DNA of 64,000 nt, taken from positions 5,208,001-5,272,000 of the forward strand of contig CP085825.1 of assembly GCA_020809705.1 (NCBI GenBank), given 5' to 3'. Below, one piece after another: positions 1 through 12,589 of the stretch. Position 1 is the stretch's first letter; every line of letters starts with the position of its first letter. The notes under the pieces were generated by a model. That model had not been told where the DNA came from and did no database searches. It saw only the letters and a list, made by a program, of their open reading frames with translations. The stretch comes from Calonectria ilicicola. Taxonomy: Eukaryota > Ascomycota > Sordariomycetes > Hypocreales > Nectriaceae. Position numbers and translations under genes: made by a program.

Positions 1-2167
1 TCCCGTGCCTCGATAGCATTGGGTAACGAGAGCCCACCATAAATGCCGTGCAACTAACCGTAGTGATAGGCGTCTTTTTGTATGCCGTCAGGTTGATGCC
101 CAAATCGGGTTTCGACACAAGGCTAAACGGTCAATTTAGTCACGCCGAAGCTAGGTCTGATGTAGGCAATACTTACCTGTTCATTGATATTAAATTTTTT
201 TCTCAACCCGCGTACTCAACCGCGCAGACAGCATAAGCTTATCCCCTCGATGAGTGAATCATCCCAATCCGGGCAATAGATGCCGTCGTGCAGAACGAGC
301 ACCGCAATCAAACTTTAGTTTGTTAAGCTTTTGCCTGTGGCCTCCGGTGCCAGCCTTTATGGAGCATCAATCAACCCGGCGGAAGCGTGGGGCCGATGAG
401 CTAGCCCTGTTCCCGACGATGATTGCTTGGCAGCCAAGGGTGGGATGGAGTGCTTCACATTGCGCCAGGCCCATTGAGATGACGATCATGTAATCGCAGT
501 GGCAGTGGCTGTGATAGTGACAGTAATAGTTGTCGTATTGCATAGTCTGGGATTAGGTAACATGGACCCGCGCGCGAACGTCGTCAGCTCACCCATGCTG
601 GCTCCGCCCCCTTCAGTCAACATGTGCTATGATTCGATACAACATCATTTCCACAACCCACAATCGAAGCTTGATGCGCCTATCCCTCTCAAACACCCCT
701 TTGCGCTCTGCCCAGAGGCATCTTGCAGCACTTTTCCCCCCTTCGGATGTGATATGCCCCCGGGCTCACTCACCCCGACCTCGCCCCGTTTCCCGTGTGT
801 CCGCCTTGCACGGGCCAGTTAGACAGACGAGTCACACAAAATGCATGCAATCTATCCAATTGTCAGAGCAAGGCTACCTGCAGATGGTGACATGGCACAG
901 CAGATGTCCATTAAGCTCATGAAACGCTGGCTGCAAAGAAAAAAACCTGTCATTGCCACCCGCTGCAAGTATCGAAAGGCGCCGTGTCCGATAAAGTGAA
1001 TGAGTGCTACCATGCCAGCATGCAGACACCCGTTTCCACCTCGCTTTTGAATAGGCGTGCAAGACACGCCTACACCTGGTGGGATATAAAAGCCTTGATT
1101 ACATATCATCACTCAAGTATCCTCAACATGTTGGTTTTTTTAAACCCATTGGGTACGGATCAGCCAATGATATTCAACTTTATTGGGGCTCGGTCTTGGC
1201 CGAATAACACAATGATTCGATACTTGGCACTCTCCGCCTCCATCTTGGCTTTTCATATAGCCGAATATCCCAGTTGTGACTCGCCTTGGCAATCATATCA
1301 AGTGCAGCAAATCCTACCGTAGCGGGTATTCCCCAGATGAAACTCCAATGGCCGTTTCCCTTCCCCTTCATCACTGCGCTTGTTACTCGTTGTCCTTGTT
1401 AAGTTTAATCGTCTTGTCTCGGAACCGACTTGTGACACGCTTCCATCGTGTTATCAGCCGCTACAGTTCACCAACGCCCACGGTACCAAAGAAACGGGCT
1501 GGCGGTGGAGAAGGCCTGCTAACTCGGCTTCAAGCCACCACCCCTGCACCATCCTATCCTTGACTTCCCATGTGCATCAACCGCGGTTTTCGGAAGGCGT
1601 CTGCCGGCATAGACTTCAACGGTGCTCCTTGCACGCACGTTGGACCAAGCGAAAACCCAAAACGAACAAGATTTGCACCGGAATTTCCAATCAACACTAT
1701 AGCCCAGGAAGTATACGAATCAACGCTCCCAAGCGCCCCCATGGGTGGATGCAGGACTATGGCATCGAGGCTCCATGATCCTTGGCACCGCCACGGAGGG
1801 TGACGCAGTAGATAAAAGATGTTGCGAATCCCGCACTATACTCGACTACATTTCCTTGCGTTACGACCACTGATGACTGTTGCACACCAGGTGTCAAGAA
1901 AAGAAAAAATCACACAGTGACAGTACTTTTACTGCTGTGTTGTCTTGTCTTCTGGTGTACAGCTCATCATCACTGGTTCAAGTTCTCGCCGACCCTCCCT
2001 TGACTTTCTTGTTTTTCTCTTCAACCCTCTTCCTCCTCTTCTACTTATTCTTTCTCTTTTTTCCCCAGCCGTTTCTTTACATCTCTTTTGTCAATTCTCC
2101 CCCTCTTTTTGCCATCTCTACTACCAGTACCACTAGAGACGCCATTGATTAACTAGGCTTCGTCGTC
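1..2167. other. Left-edge non-coding region, promoter side of the ferric reductase
   Basis: No reading frame here has recognisable protein motifs; the open frames are short and overlap one another on both strands. The last 170 bases (about 2000-2110) are strongly pyrimidine-rich (CT tracts), which is typical of sequence just upstream of fungal start sites, and they lead directly to the ATG at 2168. The region may hold the 5' leader of the ferric reductase gene. Nothing else is supported. Confidence 0.6.
2000..2110 (+). promoter_or_regulatory. CT-rich tract upstream of the ferric reductase start
   Basis: A run of mostly C and T ends about 60 bases before the ATG at 2168. Pyrimidine tracts in this position are common core-promoter or 5' leader elements in filamentous fungi. 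That is general knowledge; no transcription start site can be read from the sequence. Confidence 0.35.
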
Positions 2168-4031
2168 ATGGCGGATGCGAATATGGCTTGGATGGCCAAG
2201 ATGGCTAGAAGATCTGAGCTGAATCATGATGCTATGGTTTTGTACCTCATCTTGATGTCTAGTCTGGTTGGTTTCATTACCATACTTCTATCTCTACAGC
2301 GTATCGGGAGTGGCAAAAGTAGGCCACTGGGGACGTTGGCACCAATGGTCTCTGTCTCGAGGTAACCCAATTAGTCTGACGAGAGCTTTTGAAGGTATCT
2401 GACACTACTTCAGAAAAGTCCGAACCGTCTTGCTGGCAAGGGTTCCAATTCTCCCTTCCGTTCCTTCTATCGGTCATCTACTTGTCATTTTAACATATTT
2501 GGCATTTAACTTGATCGTAACTTTCACAAATATTGACAACAAAAATTTACCCATGCTAAACAATATGTCCTCGCGAACTGGCTGGTGAGTATGAGAAACC
2601 CCCTCCCCCCAAAAAAAGTCCCCCTGCTTCCGGCCTTCCTCCCTAATGTTTGATTAGGATGGCCATCGCAAACACTCTGGTGCTAGCTTTCCTCGCCCTC
2701 AAGAACACTCCTCTCGCATTCTTGATCCCGTGGTCCCACGATCGAATCAACATTTTCCACCGTGTTGCTGGATATGTGACCGTAGTCTACGTCATTGTTC
2801 ATGCATGCTGTTACTCCGCCTCATTTGCAAAATCAGGCAGTCTCAAACAGCTCACTGAAATGAATGTCATATATGGTATGATTGCAGCATTTTGCTATCT
2901 TGGAGCCGGGATTTCTGGTGCCATCGTCCGAAAATGGTGGTATGAGCTGTTCTATGTGACCCATGTCGTATGCTGGATGTTGGGAATCATAATGGTTACT
3001 CTGCACCAAGAAAGCCCAAGCAAGAAGATCATGCAAATTACCTGCACAGCTGCTGGTATCTGGGTACTCGATCGACTCGCTCGTGGTATCCGTCACCTTC
3101 TCACTGTTGCTAACAATTCTGTGACACTTACTCCGCTGCCCCATGGAGGAACCAGACTTACGTTCGCAAAGGCTCCCATTGGAGCCGCTATGGGTAAGCA
3201 CGGCTTTGTTTGGATTCCTGCCATTCGTGCTCTGGAAACGCATCCATTCACCATGGCGACTACGGATCCACTTCAGTTTATGATTTCTGCGCAGGATGGC
3301 TTCACACGCTCCCTCCACGATTATGCAGTGAAATACCCAGGTGCAGTGCTCAAGGCATCAGTCGATGGTCCATATGGAAGTCTTCCTGACCTGGAGGCCC
3401 ACGACAAGGCGATTCTTGTGGCCGGAGGCAGTGGGGCTACCTTTACAATTGGAACTGCCCTGAGCATGCTCAAAACGCTTGGCGAGAATCAATCTGTTGT
3501 ATTTATTTGGGTGATTAAACATTCTGGTAAAATTGAGACCTTCTTAGATGGCGAATGAATACTAACCATAATTCAGCATATCTCGCTTGGTTCACCGATC
3601 AACTCAAGATTCTCATGAACGACCCAAGAGTTCATGTCTTCATCTACGTTACCCGACAACCAGAAGTCAACGCGAAGAATGACCGTTTGACATCGTCTAG
3701 AGGATCATCGGAGAGCACGACTCAGATATACAGCCCCGGCATGGTTGAAATGTCCAATCTCGCCAATACTTTGACGACCTCAACAGATCCAGAGAAAGGA
3801 ATTGAATCTACAATTGAAGACTCAGCTGGCGATTTCCCCATCATATATGACCGGCCAGATGTTTCACAACTCATCGAGTCAGAGATACAAGTACTTTCCT
3901 CGGATAAGCGCGTGCTGGTCATGGGTTGTGGGCCAGACAGATTGATGAACTCAGTACGTAGCGCTGCTGTGGAGAGGATTGGCTTGGGTGGTCCAAGTAT
4001 TGATCTTCACTGTGAGCAATTCGGGTGGTAG
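2168..4031 (+). CDS. Ferric/cupric reductase transmembrane component (FRE family)
   Basis: Gene model: join(2168..2361, 2414..2584, 2658..3526, 3577..4031), 562 aa, with three introns of 50-73 nt whose phases all match. The product should be a flavocytochrome that moves electrons from cytosolic NADPH through FAD and two haems across the plasma membrane to reduce extracellular Fe(III) or Cu(II). The model shows a TM helix near residues 22-42, then the ferric-reductase membrane domain with the bis-haem histidines His156/His170 and His224/His238, each pair 14 residues apart. It then has an FAD-binding HPFT motif (317-320), a DGPYG motif (358-362), a GGSG NADPH loop (378-381) and a C-terminal MGCGP motif. 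The linker between the NADPH loop and CGP is hydrophilic and low in complexity. The metal preferred cannot be read. The gene faces the rhodopsin-MFS fusion gene tail to tail. Confidence 0.9.
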
Positions 4032-4367
4032 ATGGCGAGGTTGTTCGAGTTCGGTTTGGGTCGTGCCCATTTCATGGGGGTTTACTAGCGTGCTTGTTGC
4101 AATGTCTCTCTCTTTTCATGGATCATACATTTAGACTTTAGAAATCTCAATATCATTTGCCATTATGGCTTTTGTACGGTATTAACTATGTGCATTTATA
4201 TACGTCTTCTTCGATTTTGTATGTACCGATGACGGTCTCATGTAGTCATCCTGGGTATATGGTATTTCAGAATCATTTCTCATCCAAACCAAAAAACGAC
4301 GCCTATTCCGCTCTTTATATATTCGTAATGTAAAGAAACCAATCAAGTAATCGGAAAGTCATAAACG
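4032..4367. other. Shared 3' region between convergent genes
   Basis: This 336-base, AT-richer spacer separates the stop codons of the ferric reductase (+) and the rhodopsin-MFS fusion (-). It should hold both 3' UTRs and polyadenylation sites. No gene is visible. Confidence 0.6.
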
Positions 4368-7264
4368 TTAAGTTGGCGGTGAACCGCCGGAATTATTCTC
4401 CCTGTATTGAACAGAGGGCTGGGAGGATCGGCGCCGGCCACCCAGCAGTTTAGCACCAACGCCCCGGGATACTTTTTCGAGGAATCCCTCGCACTTCTCC
4501 TTAGTTGCAATTTGACGCCTTGGTGGTGCGAACGCGGTTCCTGTGGGCGACGCTTCTTCATCTTCATCAAACTCTCGAGCTGCCACACGAGGATCCACCA
4601 ATATCTTGGCGTCTCCAACGAACTCTAGGAAAATCGGATAACCCAGTGTAAGAGCGTGAAGAGCAATGACGACTATGAAGGCAAGCTTGACCGTACCACC
4701 ATTGGTGATGATGCCATACATGACAAATGGGAAGAATGCTGGGCCAGAAGCGCCCATAGTGATGAAAGCCGCCGCACGCTTTGTCCGCCGACCTTGGCCC
4801 CGGAGGCCAATGGCGAAAATGAGAGGCCAGATGGGTCCCTCGAAAAAAAAGAAGAGTATGATGGGGATGACGAGAAGGTTGGGGTTTGGTGGCTCAAGCG
4901 CAACCGGGAAAATCGCCAGGACGAAGCAGAGGGTGATGCAAGTCGTGAGAACAGTTCGAGGCTGTGGGAGATGGGGTCGAGAGACTGAGAGATAGGTGAA
5001 GATTGCGGCCAAAAATCGGGATATCGCGAAAGCTGTATGAGCGACGAGCAAGTAATCTGGGATTGAGAGAGCGATTCCATCTGGTTTATCTGGATTTTCG
5101 GAGTTGCTTGTTCCACTGGCCGCTTCTTCCCCGGTGCTTGCATGAGAAGGTAGGATGGAGATCATCAGACTGCGGAAAAAGATGCTATTGCATTCTTGTG
5201 CTGCCACATACGTATACTGGGCCAGGATGGCAAGGATTAAGCTCCAGGTGCGCAGTTGGAGACCGCCAGTCTTCTTCTGCGGGTCCATTGGCAGGTGCTT
5301 CGCCGCCTCTTCGAGCTCATTGTCGCTGACTTCAGGCAGCGGCATGTAGTAGAAGAAGAGACCCAGGATGACACAGAGAAGAGTAATGCCCAAATATGTC
5401 CACTGAACATTAATGAGTGTCATACTCGAAGTTGTAGCCTCGTCGACGATGCCTTTGAAAAAGACTTTCTGTGCCAGCAGACCGCTGAGAACACTACCCA
5501 CACCTTGCACACCTTGGGCTAAGAGCAGACGTGTCTCGCCATACTCCGCAGGTCCGCACAAGATCAAAAATGAGTTGGCGCCAACTTCCAGTACTGACAA
5601 GCCGAATCCGACAACGAAATTACTGAGCATAAATCCACCATACGACTTCATCACAGCCGATGGCCAAAAGATGACTGTCCCAATGCCGTAAAAACAGAGG
5701 CCCACGATAAAAGTGACCTTGAATCCGCCGATATTGTCGTTTCCGGTCCGGCTATGGCGCCTTGACCGATTGTGTTCGTCTCGCCTGAGGATCCACTCGC
5801 CCACAAGTAATGGGCCGAAAAAGTACCCGCCTCCAAAGTAAACACTTGTCATGCCCAGGGTCTCGGCTGTAGTCATGTTATTGACCGAGGCAATCACATT
5901 GTTCAAAGTATTGAGCAGGCCGTAGGAAATACCCCAGAGGACGAAAAGAATGGACACTATGGTGCAGTATTTGAATGACTCCCTTGCATTGCACCTAAGC
6001 ATACTTTTTGGCCTGGCCATGTTGACGAAACCAAAGTAAATGCCTTGGGAAGTGGTTCCAGTGGATGAAGAAACGGTCATCTGTGTCGGATGCCGGGAGT
6101 CCGTAGCTGAAGTTGCGTTGGCAGGGGGTTCCATGAAAGGTGTTGTTAGAAACTCCATGGCGGTGAGCGGTGCGTTAGAGTCGTTAAGTGGTCGTTGCAC
6201 CCCGGGAGACGCAACGGGAGGAGGAGGTGGCAGGCTGGCGCGGTTGCCCGTGGATGGCGTATCCGAGTCGTCAGGGCCCTTGGATGTGCTGCTTCTGGTG
6301 CCATTGGGGTCATACAGCATTGAAGGAAGAAGCTTCAAGACAAGAGGCTTGAGAGTAGGCACACAGGCGCAAGTCATTCCGATGTTAACCTCAACAGCAC
6401 TCCACATAAGAGACGGGGAAGCGTTCCATGCAAAATCCGTTTGCCCGCCAAATCTCGACTGACGGTCACCCAAGCTGCCCGAGGGGTCTGTGATGGCTTG
6501 CTGAAGATAGTAAATCCGGATAACGTCGACAACGGTAACAAAGATTCCGACGGTGAAAGTGAGGACGAGAATTGTCTTTTGCCGCGAGGGCAAGCGCATG
6601 CCGGTGAGCACAGGAATCGGGAGAGCGAGAATGGCTAAGTCGGTGACAATATTGACGGGCGAGGAGCAGATGAATTCGGTTAGAAGCGGTAAGCACTTGG
6701 CCACATCATCATAGGAAGAGTCCCAGGCGGCTTGCGTAGGTCGACATTGAAAGACGTTCATGAAAGTCAGGATGATGCCAGCAATGTTGACAATAGCAAG
6801 AGTTAACCATGATGCGAATCGGAGGACCCTTTGTGTATTCTTGGCGAGGCGCAAGTAGAATATAAGAACTGATGTCTTGGTAGCCATCAGGGCAGGGTTC
6901 TACGAAGGTCAGCACCAGAGTTTCATAGTGATTGGATGGGCATCTCCCGTACGTAGAGGATGGAAAAGACATATTCGGAACGGCGAAGAGCAGGCAGTTC
7001 GTTTTCAGGAATGTTGGTGTCGTGCCTTCCAAGACCATTGCGGACGCCAAAGCAGATGGTGAAGGACAGAAAAAAAGCAAACAGCCATGCAAGCATCATA
7101 CACCAATCGTCCCAAGTCACCCTACGGACGAGAAACGTGCGAGTGAATATGCGGCCCGCGACAAAGACGGTGGCAAGGACAAGGGTGGCCGTGGTGACAG
7201 CAAAGACGATAGGCCCTCGATCGGGGAAGCCATCGTCTTGAGAGGACGAGGCCGAGTCAGACAT
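4368..7264 (-). CDS. Fungal rhodopsin-like domain fused to a FucP-like MFS transporter
   Basis: Gene model: complement(join(4368..6899, 6953..7264)), 947 aa, with one 53-nt phase-0 intron. Residues 1 to about 300 form a seven-helix fungal rhodopsin-like/PTH11-related domain: an RRVTWDDW motif, the NPAL-xx-KTS helix and a conserved PTLKPL segment near the end. A proline- and serine-rich linker (about 305-400) follows. From about 410 a 12-helix major facilitator domain begins (LWGxSYGLLNTLN entry motif, FGPLLVGEW, EVGANSFL), resembling the L-fucose permease/FHS branch. The two halves lie in one uninterrupted exon, so the fusion does not depend on a splice guess. A plasma-membrane receptor-transporter or sensor role is an inference; the substrate is unknown. 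It is divergent from the vacuolar-type MFS gene at 10585. Confidence 0.85.
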
Positions 7265-10200
7265 GATGAATTTAGCGTCATGGGCTTTCTAGATCCGCTG
7301 ATAGAGCTGCGAGCTTGAGACGCTAGATGAGAAGATGAGATCGCATGCCATTTCCTTGGGGACAGAATTTGTTGAGATGGTTGTCGGCGACGGTGTAGAT
7401 GGGCCGAGGTGGTAATAGCTTCCGTGTAGAGGTGGTTGGTCTTGGAGGGCAGAAAATTTGAGGCCCAGGCCAGGTCCAAGTCCAAGCAATCTAGGCTTGA
7501 AATGGTCGCGACATGCCCCGAGTCTCTGGGTTTACACAAAGGGAAAATAAGCACTGGCAAGACTAAAAGCCGTGTCGCGGGACGAAGGAAGGTCTCGGTA
7601 ACGAAAAAGCAATGTGCGAGACTAACGGCGACCCAGGCGAGGGTTTGGGGTCGAGACGTCAATAGCGCCTGGCTTTGGCAAAGGTGAGCAAGTGAAGAAG
7701 GCCTCGCCCGGGGGCGGCATGGGAGAGGCGGGACAACAGGAAAGTGGGAGTCGAGATGGGATTGGGGGCGGGATGGCTTGCAAGCCACTGACCTGCAGCC
7801 TGAAGACTAATGGCTAATGGCTCAAGGGCGCAGCTCGTGAGGTGGAGACTCCCAACGGCATGGCGTCAGGAAAGCAAAGTCGGGAGCGGTACCAGGGAGG
7901 AGGGGAGAAAAATGGAAGAGAAAAACCGGGTCGCAAAAGCGGGCTGCGCGGTCAGGACCTGTGTAGGATTGAGGCGGATAGTGATGAGAGTTGGGTGGGT
8001 GAAGCTTGGTAAAGATAGTAGTAGTGCCGTTGATGATGATGGAGACGGCGATCAGCAGTGACGAAATTTGGCTGTCAAGGGTTCATTCGTAGGTGAGATA
8101 ATGGCAGTTAGCGAGTGAGGCTGGTTCCATTTAGTGACAAGCCCTTGGCCGTTTTGTTTAATTCGGCTACAAACACGAGCTAAACAGAACTGAAAGCTGA
8201 TGGAAAGAATCCTAGTTGATGGGTGATTTTGCCCAATTCGAAACCGAAATTCAGTAAATGACGAAGGAATTAATCAACAATTGTCCATTAGAAGGGGTGG
8301 AAACGGCTACGGTCATATGTTGTCTCAAAAAGTACCATCTTATTTAGTGATGACCTCAACAGCCAGGCTCATGCGTGGATAAAAAATATATTCCCTTGCA
8401 GCGTGCCCCCTCGCTGCTGCAACCACAACCCGGTTCAGTAAACCGGGACAAATAGCGAGGATACGTATGTAGATTATCGCTCCCGTTGATCACTCTTTCA
8501 GAAGAATGGAATTGAGCCATTGAATAATTATGTGAGCGGCAAAAAAAAAAAAAAAAAAAAAAACTGGACCATGAAGACTGTCGATTGGACTACGCTCCAT
8601 CATCGGCCGGGCGAATGAATGGATTGGGCGAACTCGACATGGATGTTACGTACTGTACATGGCATGCCACCCTCACAATCCCGACGACGGAATATCCCCT
8701 GACGACGTTACATCTGCCCTTTGGGGATTTTTTTTTCTTCTTCGGAGATCAACTACAGGCTGCGGCCGGCGTAAGAGCGAGGCACAAAGAAGCACATCTG
8801 AGAGGGAATTATTTCCAATGCAAAGGCGAAAATGCCTCGTTGTCACCATGTGTGAGGATGCGACACGAGGACCGTACATATCTCGTCCAACATAATTACC
8901 GAAACAAAGCTTGGGACTTGCCTCAGACGCCCATTCCCAAGCGCTCATGTATCAATCAGCGTATCTCAAAACGCCAATCCCCTCGTATAGTCGCTCGGTC
9001 TCGGTTTTCCCCTCTTGCGTACTCCATCGATTTTCATCGTCCACCATGGCTAGCTCTGGCAGCTGGGTGCACTGATCACCCTCCTTTATCCCCGCGGTTA
9101 CCCCCCATCCGTATCGCCCGTACCGCGGCAACACTGGTTAACCTATCATGTTAGCTAGACTTCAGAGCACCCACCAGCCTTGTGGCGTACCTGGTGCAGC
9201 CAGCCATTTCGTCGCGTGGGGAAAAGTCGTAGAGGCTGTCTATCCCGGCAAGGAAGACCCAAATCTCGGTGCCTGTTTTGGGCCAAGGCCAGGCTAGCTG
9301 GCTTGTTTGCTGACCGTCACGTCCCATTCATCCCATCGGGGAACCACCCCCCCTCACGAGCCATTATAGCGGGCTCAATTGCGGTGTAACCTTGAGTCGA
9401 AACGAGTATAGACACGCCGAGCTCGACGTCATCCACGCAGAGTCTCGCCGAACTCACGGCTTTGAATATTACTCTTCATGCAATATGTATCGTCGCGATT
9501 GTAGGATGCCATCCAAATCCAACACAATCTATCCTTCATCAAGCACAAGATATCCCTAGCGTGTTCGTTTCGTTCGATGCATCTTTACTCTCTCAAATAA
9601 TCCATCTACCTTTTTTTTTGGGTCTTGTTTTTTTTTGCACCAAAACCCCCTCGCCAACACGCCCCATCGCACTCCTGCGGAACCCTGCTACCAAGCGCTC
9701 CTATCACACCGCAATTAAGTGGGAAAAATAACCGCCCAACGGTCTGCAGCCATGTGCGCCAGTCACAGCTAAAATTCAGTGATTTCTCCCTTGCCAGAAA
9801 CTTGCCTGTTGTGCCTGTTTCTCGCTTCCCTGTGCTGCATCATTGGCTTTTTGCCAGGCGGATACACGTATTCCGCTCCCCGCTTGCACTCGGCTCACTG
9901 CTGCTGCGGTTCCGCTCCAACCACGTAGCGCCAGTTGCATCACTGCCAAGCTTGGCAGCCTCAATCTGCTTCCAGGTGTTGCATTACCACTGTCGTCAAA
10001 ATTCACTCATCACTCACCAAACAAGCTTTTTCGGTTACTCGAACCCGTAGTCGTACATCCCACTCCTCATGTTCGCCTAATCTAATCTCCTGATCGCGTT
10101 GGATCGGTTTGTCTTACCAAGTAATGATGTCTGATGACGCTAGCCACATAGGAGCTTACCAAGGTGCTCCCCCAACCACTCACAAATCATATCCAACGTG

Positions 10201-10584
10201 AATTACTGGGCAAGCGACGGTACACCAATAATGGTTTACATTGGACATATTCCACTTGTCAACTATCAAGCTCCCCAAGGTGCACTTGCTTCTCACAATC
10301 CCGGAGCCGGGGCCGTCCCCAGTCGCTTGAACACACGCAACACGGAGGGTTCGGCGCGTCATCTCCGATCTGTGCCGTCTGTGACTTAGAACCAATCAAA
10401 ATTCATCGTAGTCAACCGCCGGCCGCTCAACAAGCGAACAGTGAAGCAGAGATTCCTCTTGCTTTAATCCCCAATTCTAATTTCTAATATCGTCTCGTGC
10501 ACCGGGCTGAAGACCAGAGGCTGTTTTCATCGTGATCGTGGGCCCACTGAATCTGCTGCCGTTTACAGTCCCTTCCCTCAGATT
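7265..10584. other. Divergent intergenic region, no gene recognised
   Basis: This 3.3-kb spacer lies between the divergent starts of the rhodopsin-MFS fusion (7264, -) and the DHA MFS gene (10585, +) and so holds both promoters. Open frames such as 8585-9154 (+) are low-complexity and have no family motifs. The only marked structure is a 23-base A run at 8541-8563. Confidence 0.55.
8541..8563 (+). repeat. A(23) homopolymer
   Basis: There are 23 consecutive A residues. It is a simple repeat in a promoter region; its length may be affected by sequencing error. Confidence 0.9.
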
Positions 10585-12589
10585 ATGGAGTCAAGTCAGC
10601 AACCTCGACATAAGTGCACCACCATCTCTACCCCCGTAGTCGCGGCTGGATATAGCGGTGACCTCCAGGAAGATGGAGCGGCTTCAGAGCAAACTCCACT
10701 CTTGTTATCAAACTCCAACTCCAACGTTGGCTCAGGGTCTCTCAGCGACACCTCGCGCTTCCCCAATGCTCATGACAGTATCAAAGATGCACTCTCCACA
10801 GCCGGCCCGCAGATCACGCCTCTGCGAATTATTCCCATCGCATTGAGTTTGTGGCTGCTCATTTTTCTCGAAGGTATACTTGCCGAGCGCATTTCCAGAG
10901 CCCTCCTCTGCCTGGGTTCATGCAACTGTATGTTGGCTAACATCTGATCACATATAGCCTCCAACATGTCGGGTATGGCCCTTATCCAAGGTACCATCGG
11001 GGCTGAGTTGCATGCGTATGACAACTCAGCTATGTGGTTCAGTAGCGCGTATTTAATTACCATGTCCTCTCTCGCCCCTGTGGCTGGTCGCCTTGCCAAC
11101 ATCTTCCAGCCGCGCCTTCTAATTCTCTGGTCAGCTGCGAGTCTGGCCACTGGTAGCACTCTTTGTGCTGTGGCAGGTTCATTCTCGACTTTCCTTGCTG
11201 GCCGGGTAACTGCTGGTGTTGGTGCAGCCGGTCTGCTCGCACTTGGGGTCATCATCGCATTGCAGTTGACAAACGAGCAAACCCGAGGACTTGCCATGGG
11301 ATGTATCAACGCCGCTTACACAATCGGAGTGTCCTTTGGTGCGATAGTATTCGGAGGCTTAGTCCCTGTTATTGGATGGGTGAGCATGGGAGGTTAGCTT
11401 GGCACGAGTTTATAACTAACGAGTTGCAGCGGTTACTATTCTGGATCCAGGTTCCGCTCGCCTTAGTTGCTGGTCTCGGTGTATACATAAATCTTACGAA
11501 TCCTTCGGAATCGATAACTGAAAATGAAAGAACCGCCAAACAGAAGCTTGCTCGAATTGATTACCTTGGGGCTATTCTGCTTGTGAGTTGCTGATATCGC
11601 AATTAAGATATTCCGCAGTGCGCTAACAAAACGAACTTATCTAGATCATCACCATAGTTCTGTTTCTTTACAGCTTGGCAATGGAGATCCAATTTCTGCC
11701 TTTGCTCATCTCTCTAATTAGCTTTCTCTCGTTTCTCTTTGTTGAGTTTCGAATCGCCAAAGATCCAATAATTCCAGTAAAAGTTTTGTCGTCTCGAGGT
11801 GTTCTTCTCTCTTGCCTCGCGCAACTTGGTTTCATGTCTGCACGATGGAGCATCCTATTCTACGCACCAGTATTCATGCTTGCGGTTCGCGGAAACCCTC
11901 CCGCTACATCCGGATCAATTCTTATCCCAACCAACATAGGGTTCGCGTTTGGCAGTATTATTGTTGGTTGGTTGCACATTCGTCGCGATGGTGCATTTTG
12001 GTTGCCCTCGGTGGTATCGTTTCTAGTTTTCGGTCTCAGTTTCTACGTTCTATCATCCGTGGCTTCCCCAGACTCCCCAGGCAGCCTCTTCGTCTGGGTA
12101 ATTATTGTAAATGGACTTACAATGGGTGCTGGCATCAACTACGCTCTCGCGCATGTGCTGCACCTAAGTCATGAGGGAACTCAATACGTCACAACGAGCC
12201 TGATAGCCACTTTCAGAGGCTTTGGGGGAAGCTTTGGGACAGCAATTGGCGGGGGGGTATTCTACAGACTATTACGGAGCAACCTTGAATCCGGGTTTCG
12301 CCGTCTTGATGGCGACTCAGAACTTGGCGAAGAGCGAAAGGAATTGATATCAAAGCTTACGGGCACCCCGGGAATGGTGTTTGGCGGTGGTCTCAACAAC
12401 ACAGACAGGATCGTCGCCGTCGGGGCATACACTGGTGCTACAAGAGGGGTGTGGCAAGCAGCGGCAATCCTATGCATCGTCATGGTGGGCGTGCAAGCAG
12501 CAACGGGATGGAGGGCACCACGAACGGAGGCCGAGACAGGCGAGGCCGAAGGTACTGTGAGTGAAAACGGGTGTGTAGGCGAGGCTTAG
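10585..12589 (+). CDS. MFS transporter of the vacuolar basic amino acid / DHA type
   Basis: Gene model: join(10585..10873, 10958..11379, 11430..11582, 11645..12589), 602 aa; the introns are 84, 50 and 62 nt and all phases agree. The N-terminal cytosolic tail (about 85 residues) carries an EQTPLL acidic dileucine motif, the kind used for vacuolar sorting by the Vba/Fnx1 group. The membrane domain then starts with the family-typical SNMSG helix, a GRLANIFQPR segment (motif A region) and LAGRVTAGVGAAG, with about 14 helices in all. The product is a proton-driven exchanger; likely cargoes are basic amino acids into the vacuole or small drugs out of the cell. Family membership is clear; substrate and location are inferred. 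It is convergent with the Zn2Cys6 gene ending at 13918. Confidence 0.85.

Noticed and set aside
8585..9154. 189-codon plus-strand open frame
   Set aside because: It includes a poly-Phe run from a T tract and no conserved features; it lies in a divergent promoter region.
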